Shown: positions 54,569 to 64,000 of the stretch, one piece after another
How the letters are laid out: each line of letters begins with the position of its first letter
How positions within the stretch are numbered: position 1 is the stretch's first letter
Origin: Owenia fusiformis
Lineage: Eukaryota > Annelida > Polychaeta > Sabellida > Oweniidae
Length of the DNA: 64,000 bases
Direction: 5' to 3'
Assembly (NCBI GenBank): GCA_903813345.2
Contig: CAIIXF020000012.1
Location: forward strand, 35,570,528 to 35,634,527
Program-made: the position numbers and the translations under genes
Notes under the pieces: generated by a model
The model's input: only the letters and a program-made list of their open reading frames with translations
Told to the model about the DNA's origin: nothing
Database searches by the model: none

Positions 54569-57500
54569 TTAAGATTGATATGCAATACCAATATTATTTA
54601 ATAAATTTGCTATATCAATGTGAGGATGATCACCATGAATCAGCTTCCTTATGGTCAGACTCTCCTCATAGTATTTTATAGACTTATTATAGTCTCCTTT
54701 AGATTGATATGCATTACCAATATTATTTAATGAGTCTGCTATGTCAGTGTGAGGATGATCACCATGAATCAGCTTCTTCATGGTCAGACTCTCCTCATAG
54801 TATTTTATAGACTTGTTATAGTCTCCTTTACATCGATATGCAGTACCAATGTTATTTAATGAGGCTGCTATGTCAGTGTGAGGATGATCATCATGAATCA
54901 GCTTCCTCATGGTCAGACTCTCCTCATGGTATTTTATAGACTTGTTATAGTCTCCTTTAGATTGATATGCATTACCAATATTATTTAATGAGGCTGCTAT
55001 ATCAGTGTGAGGATGATCACCATGAATCAGCTTGTTCATGGTCAGACTCTCCTCATAGTATTTTATAGACTTGTTATAGTCTCCTTTACATCGATATGCA
55101 GCACCAATATTATTTAATGAGGCTGCTATATCAGTGTGAGGATGATCACCATGAATCAGTCTCATCATGGTCAGACTCTCCTCATGGTATTTTATAGACT
55201 TGCTATTGTCTCCTTTAGATTGATATGCAGTACCAATATTATTTAATGAATTTGCTATATCAGTGTGAGGATGATCACCATGAATCAGTCTCCTCATGGT
55301 CAGACTCTCTTCATAGTATTTTATAGACTTGTTATAGTCTCCTTTAAATTGATATGCATTACCAATATTATTTAATGAGGTTGCTATATCAGTGTGAGGA
55401 TGATCACCATGAATCAGCTTATTCATGGTCAGACTCTCCTCATGGTATTTTATACACTTGTTATAGTCTCCTTTAGATTGATATGCAATACCAATATTAT
55501 TTAATAAATTTGCTATGTGAGTGTGAGGATGATCACCATGAATCAGCTTCCTCATGGTCAGACTCTTCTCATGGTATTTTATAGACTTGTTATAGTCTCC
55601 TTTACATCGATATGCAATACCAATATTATTTAATGAATTTGCTATATCAGTGTGAGGATGATCACCATGAATCAGCTTCCTCATGGTCAGACTCTCCTCA
55701 TGGTATTTTATAGACTTGTTATAGTCTCCTTTAGATTGATATGCATTACCGATATTATTTAATGAAGTTGCTATGTGAGTGTGAGGAAGATCACCATGAA
55801 TCAGCTTCATCATGGTCAGACTCTCCTCATGGTATTTTATAGACTTGTTATAGTCTCCTTTAGATTGATATGCAATACCAATACAATTTAATGAATTTGC
55901 TATACCAGTGTGAGGATGATCATCATGAATCAGCTTCATCATGGTCAGACTCTTCTCATGGTATTTTATAGACTTGTTATAGTCTCCTTTAGATTGATAT
56001 GCAGAGCCAATATTATTTAATGAATTTGCTATATCAGTGTGAGGATGATCAAGATGAATCAGCTTCCTCATGGTCAGACTCTCCTCATGGTATTTTATAG
56101 ACTTGTTATAGTCTCCTTTAGATTGATATGCATTACCAATATTATTTAATGAGGCTGTTATGTCAGTGTGAGGATGGTCACCATGAATCAGCTTCATCAT
56201 GGTCAGACTCTCTTTATGGTTTTGTATAGATCTGGTGTAGTCACCTTTAGAGCTGTATGCAAGGCCGATGAGGGATATTGAGATTGCTAACCTTATGTTA
56301 TGATGGTCCCCATACAATTGTTTCAACAATATCATACTCTCATTGATGTATTTTATTGCTATATTATTCTCTCCTTGTGATAGATACACTCTGGCTATGT
56401 TGTGTTTCACATCACTTAGCTCAATTTCATGACCTTTTGTTGTGAGTGATAAGATTCTTCCCTCTTCTTGTTTAAATGTCTCAATTGCACTGTTACAGAA
56501 ATTCATGTTTTTATACAGCTCAGCTTTTATTCTGTAACTTGTATCTATATACCTTTGTTTATTTTCAAGAGTTCTATCTACTTTTAAATGTTGCAGAAAT
56601 TCTGACCAAGGTTTAAATGTCATGAAGAATCTGAATATTGCTGTGTAATCCCGAACAGAAATCATGTTTGAATAATCAACTACGTTCCCTTTTGTTTCAA
56701 CGTTTGATCTTATTATGAATGATATAGGATCCTGTTGTTCATCATATCTGCCATAGACAAGATGACGCATATTAGTTACTATACAGGTCATTATTTGTAA
56801 ATCTTTCATTGCTCTCTCACTGAGGATTTTCCTTTGATGTAATTCCTCAAGTATATCAAGTGGGGAAAATGACTGACAGTTATGTAAAAGCTTCAATATG
56901 TTAATTGAGATTGTGGCAAATCTGTATATAGTGTGTTTTGTGTGTATTTTTTTACTAAATGACTCTGGCGCAAGAGGATTTCTAATGTAATTTTCTAAAT
57001 CCTCTGCCAGTGTTTCCAGCCCACGTTCCCTGCCTATTGATATGTTTGGGTTATTAGTAGAAGATGATGCTAGTATTATGTGAACCTTGTTATTATATTG
57101 TTCCCAGAGAGCAAGGTCTCCTTTTATAAGGGTGGATGTGAGAAGGACATCACTGAGATGATACCCTTCCTTAATGGACACATCTTCTTGCTGACACTGA
57201 GCCATCTCTTCAACAGTCATTATCAGTTCTAGACCTGTACATTTGTTAGGATTTCGTGTTGATTGCCTACCAAATGGAGTTTTGCTTGCTTTTGGTTGGG
57301 TACCATCAAAGCTAAGACCTCTCTTTGTGATTGTGTCATAAAAGTCATTGTTTTTCAAATGTTTAGGGAGTTTATCATTGAAATCATTAAGAACTGGGAT
57401 GTCAAGATTGTTAATCAATGTCTCCCCAAGATTTATTATCTTCATATGGAAATAATGCACAAGAGTTCTGAATTCTTGCTTTATTTCTTTGATTTCATTC

Positions 57501-58155
57501 TCTGTTTTGTCACCTGGGTCATACAGAATGGCCGACTCAAGATCTGACCAGGCCGTTGCCTCTTTTCGAGCCAGCGATCCTAGACCCAAAATGGCATACC
57601 TGCACTTTGGTGCCCCAAGGACTGATATGCAATCATCAAGCATTGTGTTATATAGAGATATAATGAACTCTATCAGTTTATCATAATAATCCCTGCTATG
57701 AGCAATTGTTTCATCTTCATTTTCATTAGTCATTTCAGATGTGACACTGTCAATTTGCATATCATTAATATGAATAGCATTTACAGTCTCATTGGAATAT
57801 TCCCTTAATTTCTCAATTTCTTCTTTGTATTTCTTTGTACAACTCAATGTTGGTTCAGTGTTTTTTTTACATACAGTTTTCAGAAAGTTGGTCTCTATTT
57901 GTTGCAGATGTTGGTTTATATAGTCAACATTACAATGACTATCTGAGTTTGTTACCTGATCCTTTTCAATCCGTTGTTTTGCAGAATTAAAGAGTGCTGC
58001 AGCCCAATTAAAGTGCCAACCATCTGATGTTTCTTTCCCTAGTTCTGCATATTCATTTCCAAGCTTACACATCAGTTCAGCTTGCTTGGTCAGCTCTCCA
58101 TCCTTATTGCATGCTACAATCTGATGGCCCAACTTATACATGGCATCTGTAGCCT
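54569..58155 (-). CDS. 2A-led nucleotidyltransferase (GlnD/DUF294-like)-TPR protein, main exon
   Basis: The exon starts after TTCATTTTAG (AG 58157-58156); its AG joins the single G of the 2A exon to give codon GAG (..NPL-E-ATDAMYKLG). About 1195 residues follow. First is a helical region, then at exon residue ~190-205 (G)LGSLARKEATAWSDLE, the GS..DhE signature of polymerase-beta-type nucleotidyltransferases as in GlnD and DUF294 proteins. GLSFDGTQPKASKTP and a helical segment (LSERAMKDLQ..RHLVYGRYDEQQD) match that family's C-terminal part. From ~560 on come kinesin-light-chain-like TPRs, the last 13 units nearly identical and 43 residues long (LNNIGNAYQSKGDYNKS). The stop is AAA to TAA inside unit 13. 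The 58309 ATG of the open frame is in intron repeats and is not used here. Function unknown. Confidence 0.8.
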
Positions 58156-59146
58156 CTAAAATGAACAGATACAAGTTTATAAATTTTTTCTGTTCCCTCT
58201 TAAATAATGAAATACAAGTCAACCAATGGCATCTATAACTCCTAAAATAACCAAATACAAGGATACTTATGGTATCTGTGACCTCTAAAATAACCAAATA
58301 CAAGTACACTTATGGCATCTGTAACCTCTAAAATAACCAAATACAAGTATACTTATGGCATCTATAACCTCTAAAATAACCAAATACAAGTATACTTATG
58401 GCACCTGTGACCTCTAAAATATCCTAATACAAGTATACTTATGGCATCTGTGACTTCTTAAATAACCAAATACAAGTATACTTATGGCATCTGTGACCTC
58501 TAAAATAACCAAATACAAGAATACTTATGGCATCTGTGACTTCTTGAATGACCAAATACAAGTATACTTATGGCATATGTGACCTCTAAAATAACCAAAT
58601 ACAAGTATACTTATGGCATCTGTGACTTCTTGAATGACCAAATACAAGTATACTTATGGCATATGTGACCTCTAAAATAACCAAATACAAGTACATGTAT
58701 ACTTATGGCATCTGTGACCTCTAAAATAATTCGATTCAAGTATGTCACTGGCAGTGCATTTGTTGACTCAACACTGTAATATATCAATTGTATCTAGAGG
58801 CTCTCAAAAATAATCAAATTCAGACAAATCAATGGTATATGTGTCTTCTTCAACAATCAAATTCAAACAAATCAATTGTATATGTGTCTTCTTGAACAAT
58901 CAAATTCAAACAAATCAATGGTATATGTGTCTTCTTGAACAATCAAAATTAAACAAATCTATCATATATGTGTCTTCTTGAACAATCAAATTCAGACAAA
59001 TCAATCTTATATGTGTCTTCTTGAACAATCAAATTCAAACAAATCAATGGTATATGTGTCTTCTTGAACAATCAAATTCAAACAAATCAATGGTTTATGT
59101 GTCTTCTTGAAAAATCAAATACAAGTTTATCAGTAAATCTCTTTAC
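58156..59146 (-). repeat. Intron of right 2A gene, made of acceptor-bearing repeats
   Basis: A 991-bp GT-AG intron. From the acceptor outward, 58245-58730 holds about 11 units of 43 bp. On the minus strand each unit reads TTGGTTATTTTAG then AGGTCACAGATGCCATAAG, close to the real junction TTCATTTTAG|AGGCTACAGATGCCATGTA. One ~78-bp unit (58730-58810) and about seven 43-bp units of the TTGTTCAAG|AAGACACATATACC type (58810-59115) follow. The left locus has the same order. Confidence 0.85.
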
Positions 59147-59318
59147 CTAGTGGGTTTGGCCCTGGGTTGGTTTCAATCCCAGCTCTCATCAAAAGTTGTT
59201 GTATCAATCGTAAGGAGACAGGGCTGTTTCTGTATGCTGAGGGGTCTCTGTTTGCCGAGTGTCCTCGATGGATAAACATCCCTATGGCTCCGCGCCACTG
59301 TTGTGTTGAAATACCCAT
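59147..59318 (-). CDS. First coding exon with 2A-like leader, right paralogue
   Basis: 57 residues from ATG 59318: leader MGISTQQWRGAIGMF.., RNSPVSLRLIQQLLMRA, then GIETNPGP-NPL. The expected ribosome skip is after G53, leaving a downstream protein that begins with P54. The exon ends CACTAG|GTAAAGAG in phase 1, matching the phase of the acceptor at 58157-58156. The stop seen if one reads through (GKEIY-stop) is in the intron. 2A leaders upstream of immune-type receptors have been described in sea urchin, where unskipped product can act as a signal sequence. A non-LTR-retrotransposon origin of such leaders is also known. Both are parallels, not proof. Confidence 0.8.
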
Positions 59319-59740
59319 GATTCAGAGTCTCCACTCCAAATAGAATATGTCAGCTTGGCATTATAATCATATGGTTGAAAGTCCCTTTATGGTTCTGGGC
59401 TGAGTCACTGTTTTGACGATTGTTGTGATGTATTACCCATGCTTCAGTTGAATTGCCTCAACTACAAGTATAATGTGTTAATATGAGATTTTTTTTAGTT
59501 TTGTAGTCAAATCATGCCCTCATAGCAATTCAGATAATAAAGTTACCTTTTGATTTGATAATCAATCTAGTTTACTCTTAAAGTTTCGTTGTTTCTTCTC
59601 ACTCCAGATACCATACAAAAATGCTAATTGAGGTAGTTTCAAACTCTGGGCAAATTAGAGTTATAAAATTACATACTGCTAATTAGCTAAATAAATGGTG
59701 CCTTAGATCCTGACAATGAATGAAAGTCTATAATATAGCC
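59319..59740 (-). promoter_or_regulatory. 5' region of right 2A gene, duplicated at the left locus
   Basis: Aligns by eye with the left 5' region (887-2150), including GACGATTGTTGTGATGTATTACCCATGC and CTCATAGCAATTCAGATAATAAAG. It contains only one short 5' unit (59320-59420), where the left locus has four. Presumed promoter and 5' untranslated sequence; no TATA box identified. Confidence 0.5.
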
Positions 59741-60575
59741 TAATATCCCAGATGCGAGTAGAAATAATCTTGATTTACGTCATTAAAAATTCACAATTCA
59801 GTCAAACTGATGTCATATTTGGAATCTACATGTAAAATTGCATTTAGAAATGTGGTTTTGAAAAGAGTTTAACAACTTTGAAAATTTAATTTTCTTTGAA
59901 AATGTGACTTCTAGGTCGGGGAGATTCCCCATAGACCCCATGTTGTAAAACCACAAAAAGTGAAATATCTTTTCTTGTGTTGGGCAGACAATATTTTATT
60001 TTACTGGACATATTTTAATTTGTAGAACTATCAGATACATAAAGGTAATATGAAAAGTGAACCACTAAAACTGATGCATATTCAAGTATAAAATACTAGT
60101 CCGAATAGCATACACAACTTATAATAATGTGGTAAGCGTGGTAAAAAGTGATGCAATGACTAGTCTTTTATTGTTTGCATTAATTAAGCAAACACAAAAT
60201 AATCAATTCAAATGAATAATAAAGTGCAAGCTAACCCACTACCAAAGTGCAATGGGTAAGATTTAGGTGGGGATGCAGGCAAAGGTTCACACAAAATCAC
60301 ACATAGATACAATGAATATGATTAAGATCGATGATTTTATTGTAAAACATGAATATGATAAATATAAAGAGTCATGCAATATGATATATGGAAAGTTATA
60401 TATATTAAAAGTGATAATCTAATATGTATAGGTCGATATATAATAACTACATGTATACTGTGATTAGAAATGCGGAAAATGCTTGAATTAGTTTTGTGAA
60501 AGTTTATGTAATACTCTAGATCTTTTCCCGGGGGATCTGTTTTCATGAACGTAAGTTCAGAATCATAATATCAAT
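59741..60575. other. Spacer, nothing seen
   Basis: AT-rich, no ORF of note. The duplicated segment ends near 59740. Confidence 0.4.
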
Positions 60576-61631
60576 TGTAACATGTAAAATGCTATCCAAA
60601 ACGGTTTTGTGTTATGATTTCAGAATATGAATTATCTGTTTACATATAACAGTATAAGTCTTGGTCTTGAAATAGTTAGCCTAGAAAACGTATGAATAAT
60701 TGTGTTGATAAATTGTCTTCGCACAAAGTTCAGACTTACAGACGCCAAGGAATTCAACCTTTGACCCCAAATTGCTTCTGACTGATCCAGAAAAGAATGT
60801 GTAAAATTATGTTAAGAAATTGTCTTAATATTCAATCTCTCTTTAAATTGTACTATGAAATTTCTAATGATTCAATATATCAGTAAGAATGTTGGCAAAT
60901 TAATAAACGGATGTGTTGGTAAACATTAGGTCACGTGATATCAACAAAAGCCGTCTGCTTTTATAAATGGCGCTAAAATATTCGATTCGCTACTCAAACC
61001 TGATATAACCATTCATCCCGCTACGGGGCCTTTATATTTCATGTGAAAGTAGATTCGCAATTCATAGACTTCTAAAATCAAGACAACTGATACGACAATG
61101 TCGATACAATGCCATCAAAACAATCAAAAAATGTCAAATATTTTTCCGGAAGTTTCAAACTCTTCTATCGGTTCAATTCGTTCTCAGTTATCTTGCTATA
61201 ATCTCGATATAGATTCTTTCAAGATCTAATATTCCATCTGTCAAACCTTACGAAGCTCAAAACTCACTCACCCACATATTTTATGTCTTCTCTCAGTCTC
61301 AGCTTGGCTTGTTTCAGTATCGAGCAGAAATGCAGAATGGCTGTGAAAATCAACTACGGCTTTCTCAAAATAGCCTCGCTTTAAATAGAGAATTCCTTAG
61401 GGGATTCCCCAAAACATCATATCCTAAATTTAGTAGATTTGTCGAAAAATATGAAACGTTTGCAACTTCTCATTGTTTACCAACATGGTTCGTAGTTCAT
61501 AGTTGATGGATCATTAACAGATGACTCAAAGATATTCATAGAAGCATAATATTTGGAAGTAATTGAAAGTAAGTGAAAATATAGTTGTTTTGATTTGACT
61601 TCCGGGTTATCTGAGATGACGGTATGTTACA
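60576..61631 (-). repeat. Probable 3' LTR of element 4
   Basis: The right boundary is firm: ..GGTATGTTACA (to 61631) is followed by a polypurine tract. The left boundary is a guess: TGTAACATG at 60576 mirrors the right end (TGTAACAT / ATGTTACA), giving 1056 bp. The second LTR is outside the window, so neither length nor target duplication can be checked. Confidence 0.45.
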
Positions 61632-61648
61632 ACTGCCCCCCTCTAAAG
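61632..61648 (-). other. Element 4 polypurine tract
   Basis: The minus strand reads CTTTAGAGGGGGGCAGT just before the LTR start TGTAACATACC. Confidence 0.75.
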
Positions 61649-62067
61649 AAAATATTTTGTCCTCAAAATACTAATTATGAGAATAAGATTAAAAATAATT
61701 CAATCCCATACAATACATAGTTTAAAGAATACAATACAATACATTCATTATACAATACAAATTCAAAAGATACAATACAACAAAATCCGGTAATACAATA
61801 CAATGATGGAAAATACAATACAATACAATAATATACAATACATTACACTACAATACAATACAAACACTTTATATACAATACAACATAATTTAAAATAAAC
61901 AAAAAGCTCTATAAAGATTTTGGCAATGTATATTATCTTAATATTAACACATGTTCTAGAAATTTAGTGTACGCCTTTAACCATACAAACAAACAAGTGC
62001 CAAGTTCCAAGGAAACAAATCTCAAAGGTTTATATATCTGGTTTGTATGACAGTCAATTATCAATCT
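61649..62067 (-). other. Element 4 3' untranslated region with microsatellite
   Basis: Imperfect (ATACA)n / (CAATA)n tract at about 61690-61880. No ORF. Confidence 0.7.
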
Positions 62068-62655
62068 TTAATTAAAGTCTAGTCCCAAGTCTGGCAGGTC
62101 ATTAAACATGTTGTCCAGTTCCGCCTCATTCGTTTTCATCATATTTGAAATGTCATTCTCTTCATTTTCTATGATGTCCATAACGTCATTTAGAGGCTGA
62201 TCTGTTCCATATGGCTCTGTCTCAGCGGCAGAAATAGTAGAGGCTGTGTCTGTCTCAGATGTATCCGTCTCAGATGATTCTGCATGTTTTGTTGTAGGCA
62301 AGGGTTTAACCGGTTCACAGTTCACTTGTGTGGGCTTGGGTTTAACTGGTTTGGAGATTGATGTAGAGGCTCTGATCTGACGCACGACAGCAGTTGAAGA
62401 AGAGGGTGGGAGTGCTAAGATCACAGGAGGCGCTGGAATCACTGGTAGCACATGTTCCCTCTGATGCCTGATAAGCTCATCTCTCTTAGCTTCCGCACAT
62501 GTGAAATAACACCCTATTCTTTCACATCGTAGAGTCTTCTTGTGTTCAAACTCCATATGTATCCAAAGTGCATTCTCACTGTGAAATTTTTTCATACATA
62601 TCCATGGCCTGTGCACTTTCTTCCCAGGTGGAGGGCTACACACACTCCTGCAGGT
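62068..62655 (-). CDS. Post-integrase zinc-finger protein of element 4 (probably from spliced RNA)
   Basis: A ~195-residue frame begins right after an acceptor-like site AATCATTTATTTCAG (AG 62657-62656, phase 0), 40 bp downstream of the integrase stop. It starts with two C2H2 fingers, C-X13-C-X12-H-X4-H (VCSPPPGKKVHRPWIC..HMEFEH) and CX4C..HX3H (CERIGC..HQREH). A Pro-rich linker and an acidic Ser/Thr/Glu-rich tail follow. The first finger's cysteines lie before the first ATG of the exon, so splicing is needed for a full finger. The frame is also open upstream to an ATG at 62799 that overlaps the end of pol in another frame. Same arrangement as in element 2. Confidence 0.7.
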   Translation of the reverse strand, partial: TCRSVCSPPPGKKVHRPWICMKKFHSENALWIHMEFEHKKTLRCERIGCYFTCAEAKRDELIRHQREHVLPVIPAPPVILALPPSSSTAVVRQIRASTSISKPVKPKPTQVNCEPVKPLPTTKHAESSETDTSETDTASTISAAETEPYGTDQPLNDVMDIIENEENDISNMMKTNEAELDNMFNDLPDLGLDFN

Positions 62656-62695
62656 CTGAAATAAATGATTTTTAACAAGTTCCATGACGAATAAT

Positions 62696-64000
62696 CTAAT
62701 AAATTTCATATTCGTCCATCCAAGCTGGCTTCCTGCGAGCCCTATGCCTTTCATTCCCCTTTGACTTGTTAATTTCAACTTCATCATCAATAGCATCACT
62801 TTTCATATTATCATTATTAGAATTGTCATTACTCACATAGTTCTTCAAACGATCATGATGTATGACTCTTGTATCCTTGTCCTTTATCCTGACCTGATAC
62901 CTCAAATCATCTATTCTATCCAAAATTTCAAAAGGACCATGCCATTTCAATGTCATCTTTGGACTTTGACCAACCTTCACTGCTGGAACATGAACCCAAA
63001 CCAAAGAACCAGGTTCATATCGTTTTGTGTTTGATTTAATATCATACCCACGTTTCTGTCTGTCACTTGCTATTTGTATATGTTTCCTAGCTACATCATG
63101 AATTTTTAGCAAAGTAGATTGTAAATCTTGACAATAGTTAGTGTAATAGGTACTATCAACAAGACCCCGTTCAACATCTGGCGGTGAGCCCAAAAACAAA
63201 TCAGTTGTAGTTCTAATTTCTCTACCGAACATCAAGAAAGCTGGTGTAAAACCTGTAATAGCATGAACTGCTGAATTGTATGAAGCTACAACAAATGGCA
63301 AGCACTCATCCCAATTCCTCTGATCTGATGCAACTATTTTTGACAACATTGCCTCAACAGTTCTATTGGATCTTTCAACCATTCCATCTGATTGGGGGTG
63401 ATAAGGAGTTGTTCTAGTTTTATGGATATCATACATACTACAAAGCTCCTTAAACAATTTGGATTCAAACTGAGAACCTTGATCAGAGTGGATTTGAAGA
63501 GGTGAACCATACAGGCAGAAAAATTTGGAAACAAGAGCTGTTGCAACAGTTTTAGCTTCCTGATTTTGTACTGGCACTAATTGTAAAATCTTACTGAAAT
63601 AATCCTCAATAGACACAATGTACTTGTTACCAAACAAACTCTCAGGTAATGGTCCTAAAATATCGATAGCAATCCTCTCCAAAGGTGCACCAACATTATA
63701 CTGTTTCATTGGGGTTCTATGCTTACGATTTGGAGGATTCCTTCTTTGACACAATTGACAAGCCGACACCCAACGAGCTAGATCTGCTTTAAAACCAACC
63801 CAGTAGTATTTTGCTCTCAATCTACCAATTGACTTGTTCACCCCAAAATGACCACTGTCTAATGCACCATGTGACGAAGACATGATATCCTCTCTAAATT
63901 TCAAAGGAACAACAATTTGCCAAATCACAACTTCAGCATCATCATGAATCCACTTCCTGTAAATTACACCATTCACAATCTTCAATCGATCCCATTGTGA
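62696..64000 (-). CDS. Pol polyprotein, integrase end (partial)
   Basis: Open from the window edge to the stop at 62696-62698, about 434 codons. It contains the integrase zinc region (HGALDSGHFG..CQLCQRR), catalytic residues in AIDILGPL, HSDQGSQF and MVERSNRT, and the C-terminal SH3-like segment (GPFEILDRIDDLRYQVRIKD, ..VIHHDRLKNY). It resembles element 3 integrase more than element 1. No internal stop. The start and the RT part are outside the window. Confidence 0.9.
   Translation of the reverse strand, partial: SQWDRLKIVNGVIYRKWIHDDAEVVIWQIVVPLKFREDIMSSSHGALDSGHFGVNKSIGRLRAKYYWVGFKADLARWVSACQLCQRRNPPNRKHRTPMKQYNVGAPLERIAIDILGPLPESLFGNKYIVSIEDYFSKILQLVPVQNQEAKTVATALVSKFFCLYGSPLQIHSDQGSQFESKLFKELCSMYDIHKTRTTPYHPQSDGMVERSNRTVEAMLSKIVASDQRNWDECLPFVVASYNSAVHAITGFTPAFLMFGREIRTTTDLFLGSPPDVERGLVDSTYYTNYCQDLQSTLLKIHDVARKHIQIASDRQKRGYDIKSNTKRYEPGSLVWVHVPAVKVGQSPKMTLKWHGPFEILDRIDDLRYQVRIKDKDTRVIHHDRLKNYVSNDNSNNDNMKSDAIDDEVEINKSKGNERHRARRKPAWMDEYEIY

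Larger units (their letters stand above)
60576..64000 (-). mobile_element. Element 4: Ty3-type retrotransposon, partial (runs off right edge)
   Basis: From left to right on the plus strand: probable LTR, polypurine tract, 3' untranslated region with a TACAA-type microsatellite (61690-61880), zinc-finger ORF, and integrase. The upstream part (gag, protease, RT, RNase H, 5' LTR) would lie beyond 64000. The pol frame is open to the edge. Confidence 0.8.

Noticed and set aside
54572-58309. Start of the nucleotidyltransferase-TPR ORF at the ATG 58309
   Set aside because: The frame upstream of 58155 runs through the acceptor-bearing intron repeats. The 2A exon joins in phase at 58155, which explains the gene better.
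58156-59146. Link between the 43-bp intron unit (3 x 43 = 129) and the 129-bp TPR unit
   Set aside because: The sequences are unrelated, so the shared number is taken as coincidence.
1-64000. tRNA, rRNA and bacterial-type regulatory elements
   Set aside because: Looked for cloverleaf-like ends and rRNA words by eye and saw none; a covariance-model scan would be the decisive test.

Overview
This is a stretch of a metazoan nuclear genome, not a microbe. Genes carry GT-AG introns, the DNA is AT-rich and full of minisatellites, and there are LTR retrotransposons, MITEs and kinesin-light-chain-like TPR repeats. The best guess is a marine invertebrate. The Gmr1-type retroelement and the 2A-like peptide leader both recall deuterostomes (echinoderm, lancelet, hemichordate), but molluscs are not excluded. 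No species is claimed.

Host genes. The two ends of the window (about 1-2150 and about 58200-59740) are diverged copies of one locus, both read on the minus strand. Each copy has a short first exon encoding a leader that ends in a 2A-like ribosome-skipping motif (GIETNPGP). A roughly 1-kb intron made of 43-bp and related repeats follows. In the right copy the next exon encodes a GlnD/DUF294-like nucleotidyltransferase fused to about 21 near-identical 43-residue TPR units. That exon has an internal stop, then a 17-bp deletion and a 1-bp deletion in the later TPR units, so the present product is truncated or the copy is a pseudogene. The body of the left copy lies outside the window.

Retroelement cluster, 6385-37508, all minus strand. 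Element 2 (6385-23146; 1514-bp LTRs, ATAT target duplication) keeps intact gag and zinc-finger ORFs but has lost nearly all of pol. Element 1 (6949-14030; identical 411-bp LTRs, GAAGG duplication) sits inside the 3' LTR of element 2. It is a Gmr1-like Ty3 element with integrase before reverse transcriptase and a SCAN-like gag. Element 3 (23339-37508; 2.64-kb LTRs, AATAC duplication) is 14.2 kb long with one 2611-codon ORF whose C-terminus is an RS-rich and K/E-rich extension. A fourth Ty3 element runs off the right edge (61632-64000, with a probable LTR at 60576-61631). Elements 2, 3 and 4 each have a splice-acceptor-like site at the head of a post-integrase reading frame, as expected for an ORF translated from a spliced RNA.

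The rest. From 37.5 to 53.5 kb I see no convincing gene. It holds two arrays of a 142-bp satellite, an old ~365-bp tandem repeat carrying RFX X-box-like palindromes, at least three MITEs and a 1.6-kb foldback element with a 132-154-bp repeat inside. From 1.9 to 6.4 kb there is a 66-bp minisatellite, a perfect 26-bp hairpin and otherwise featureless DNA.
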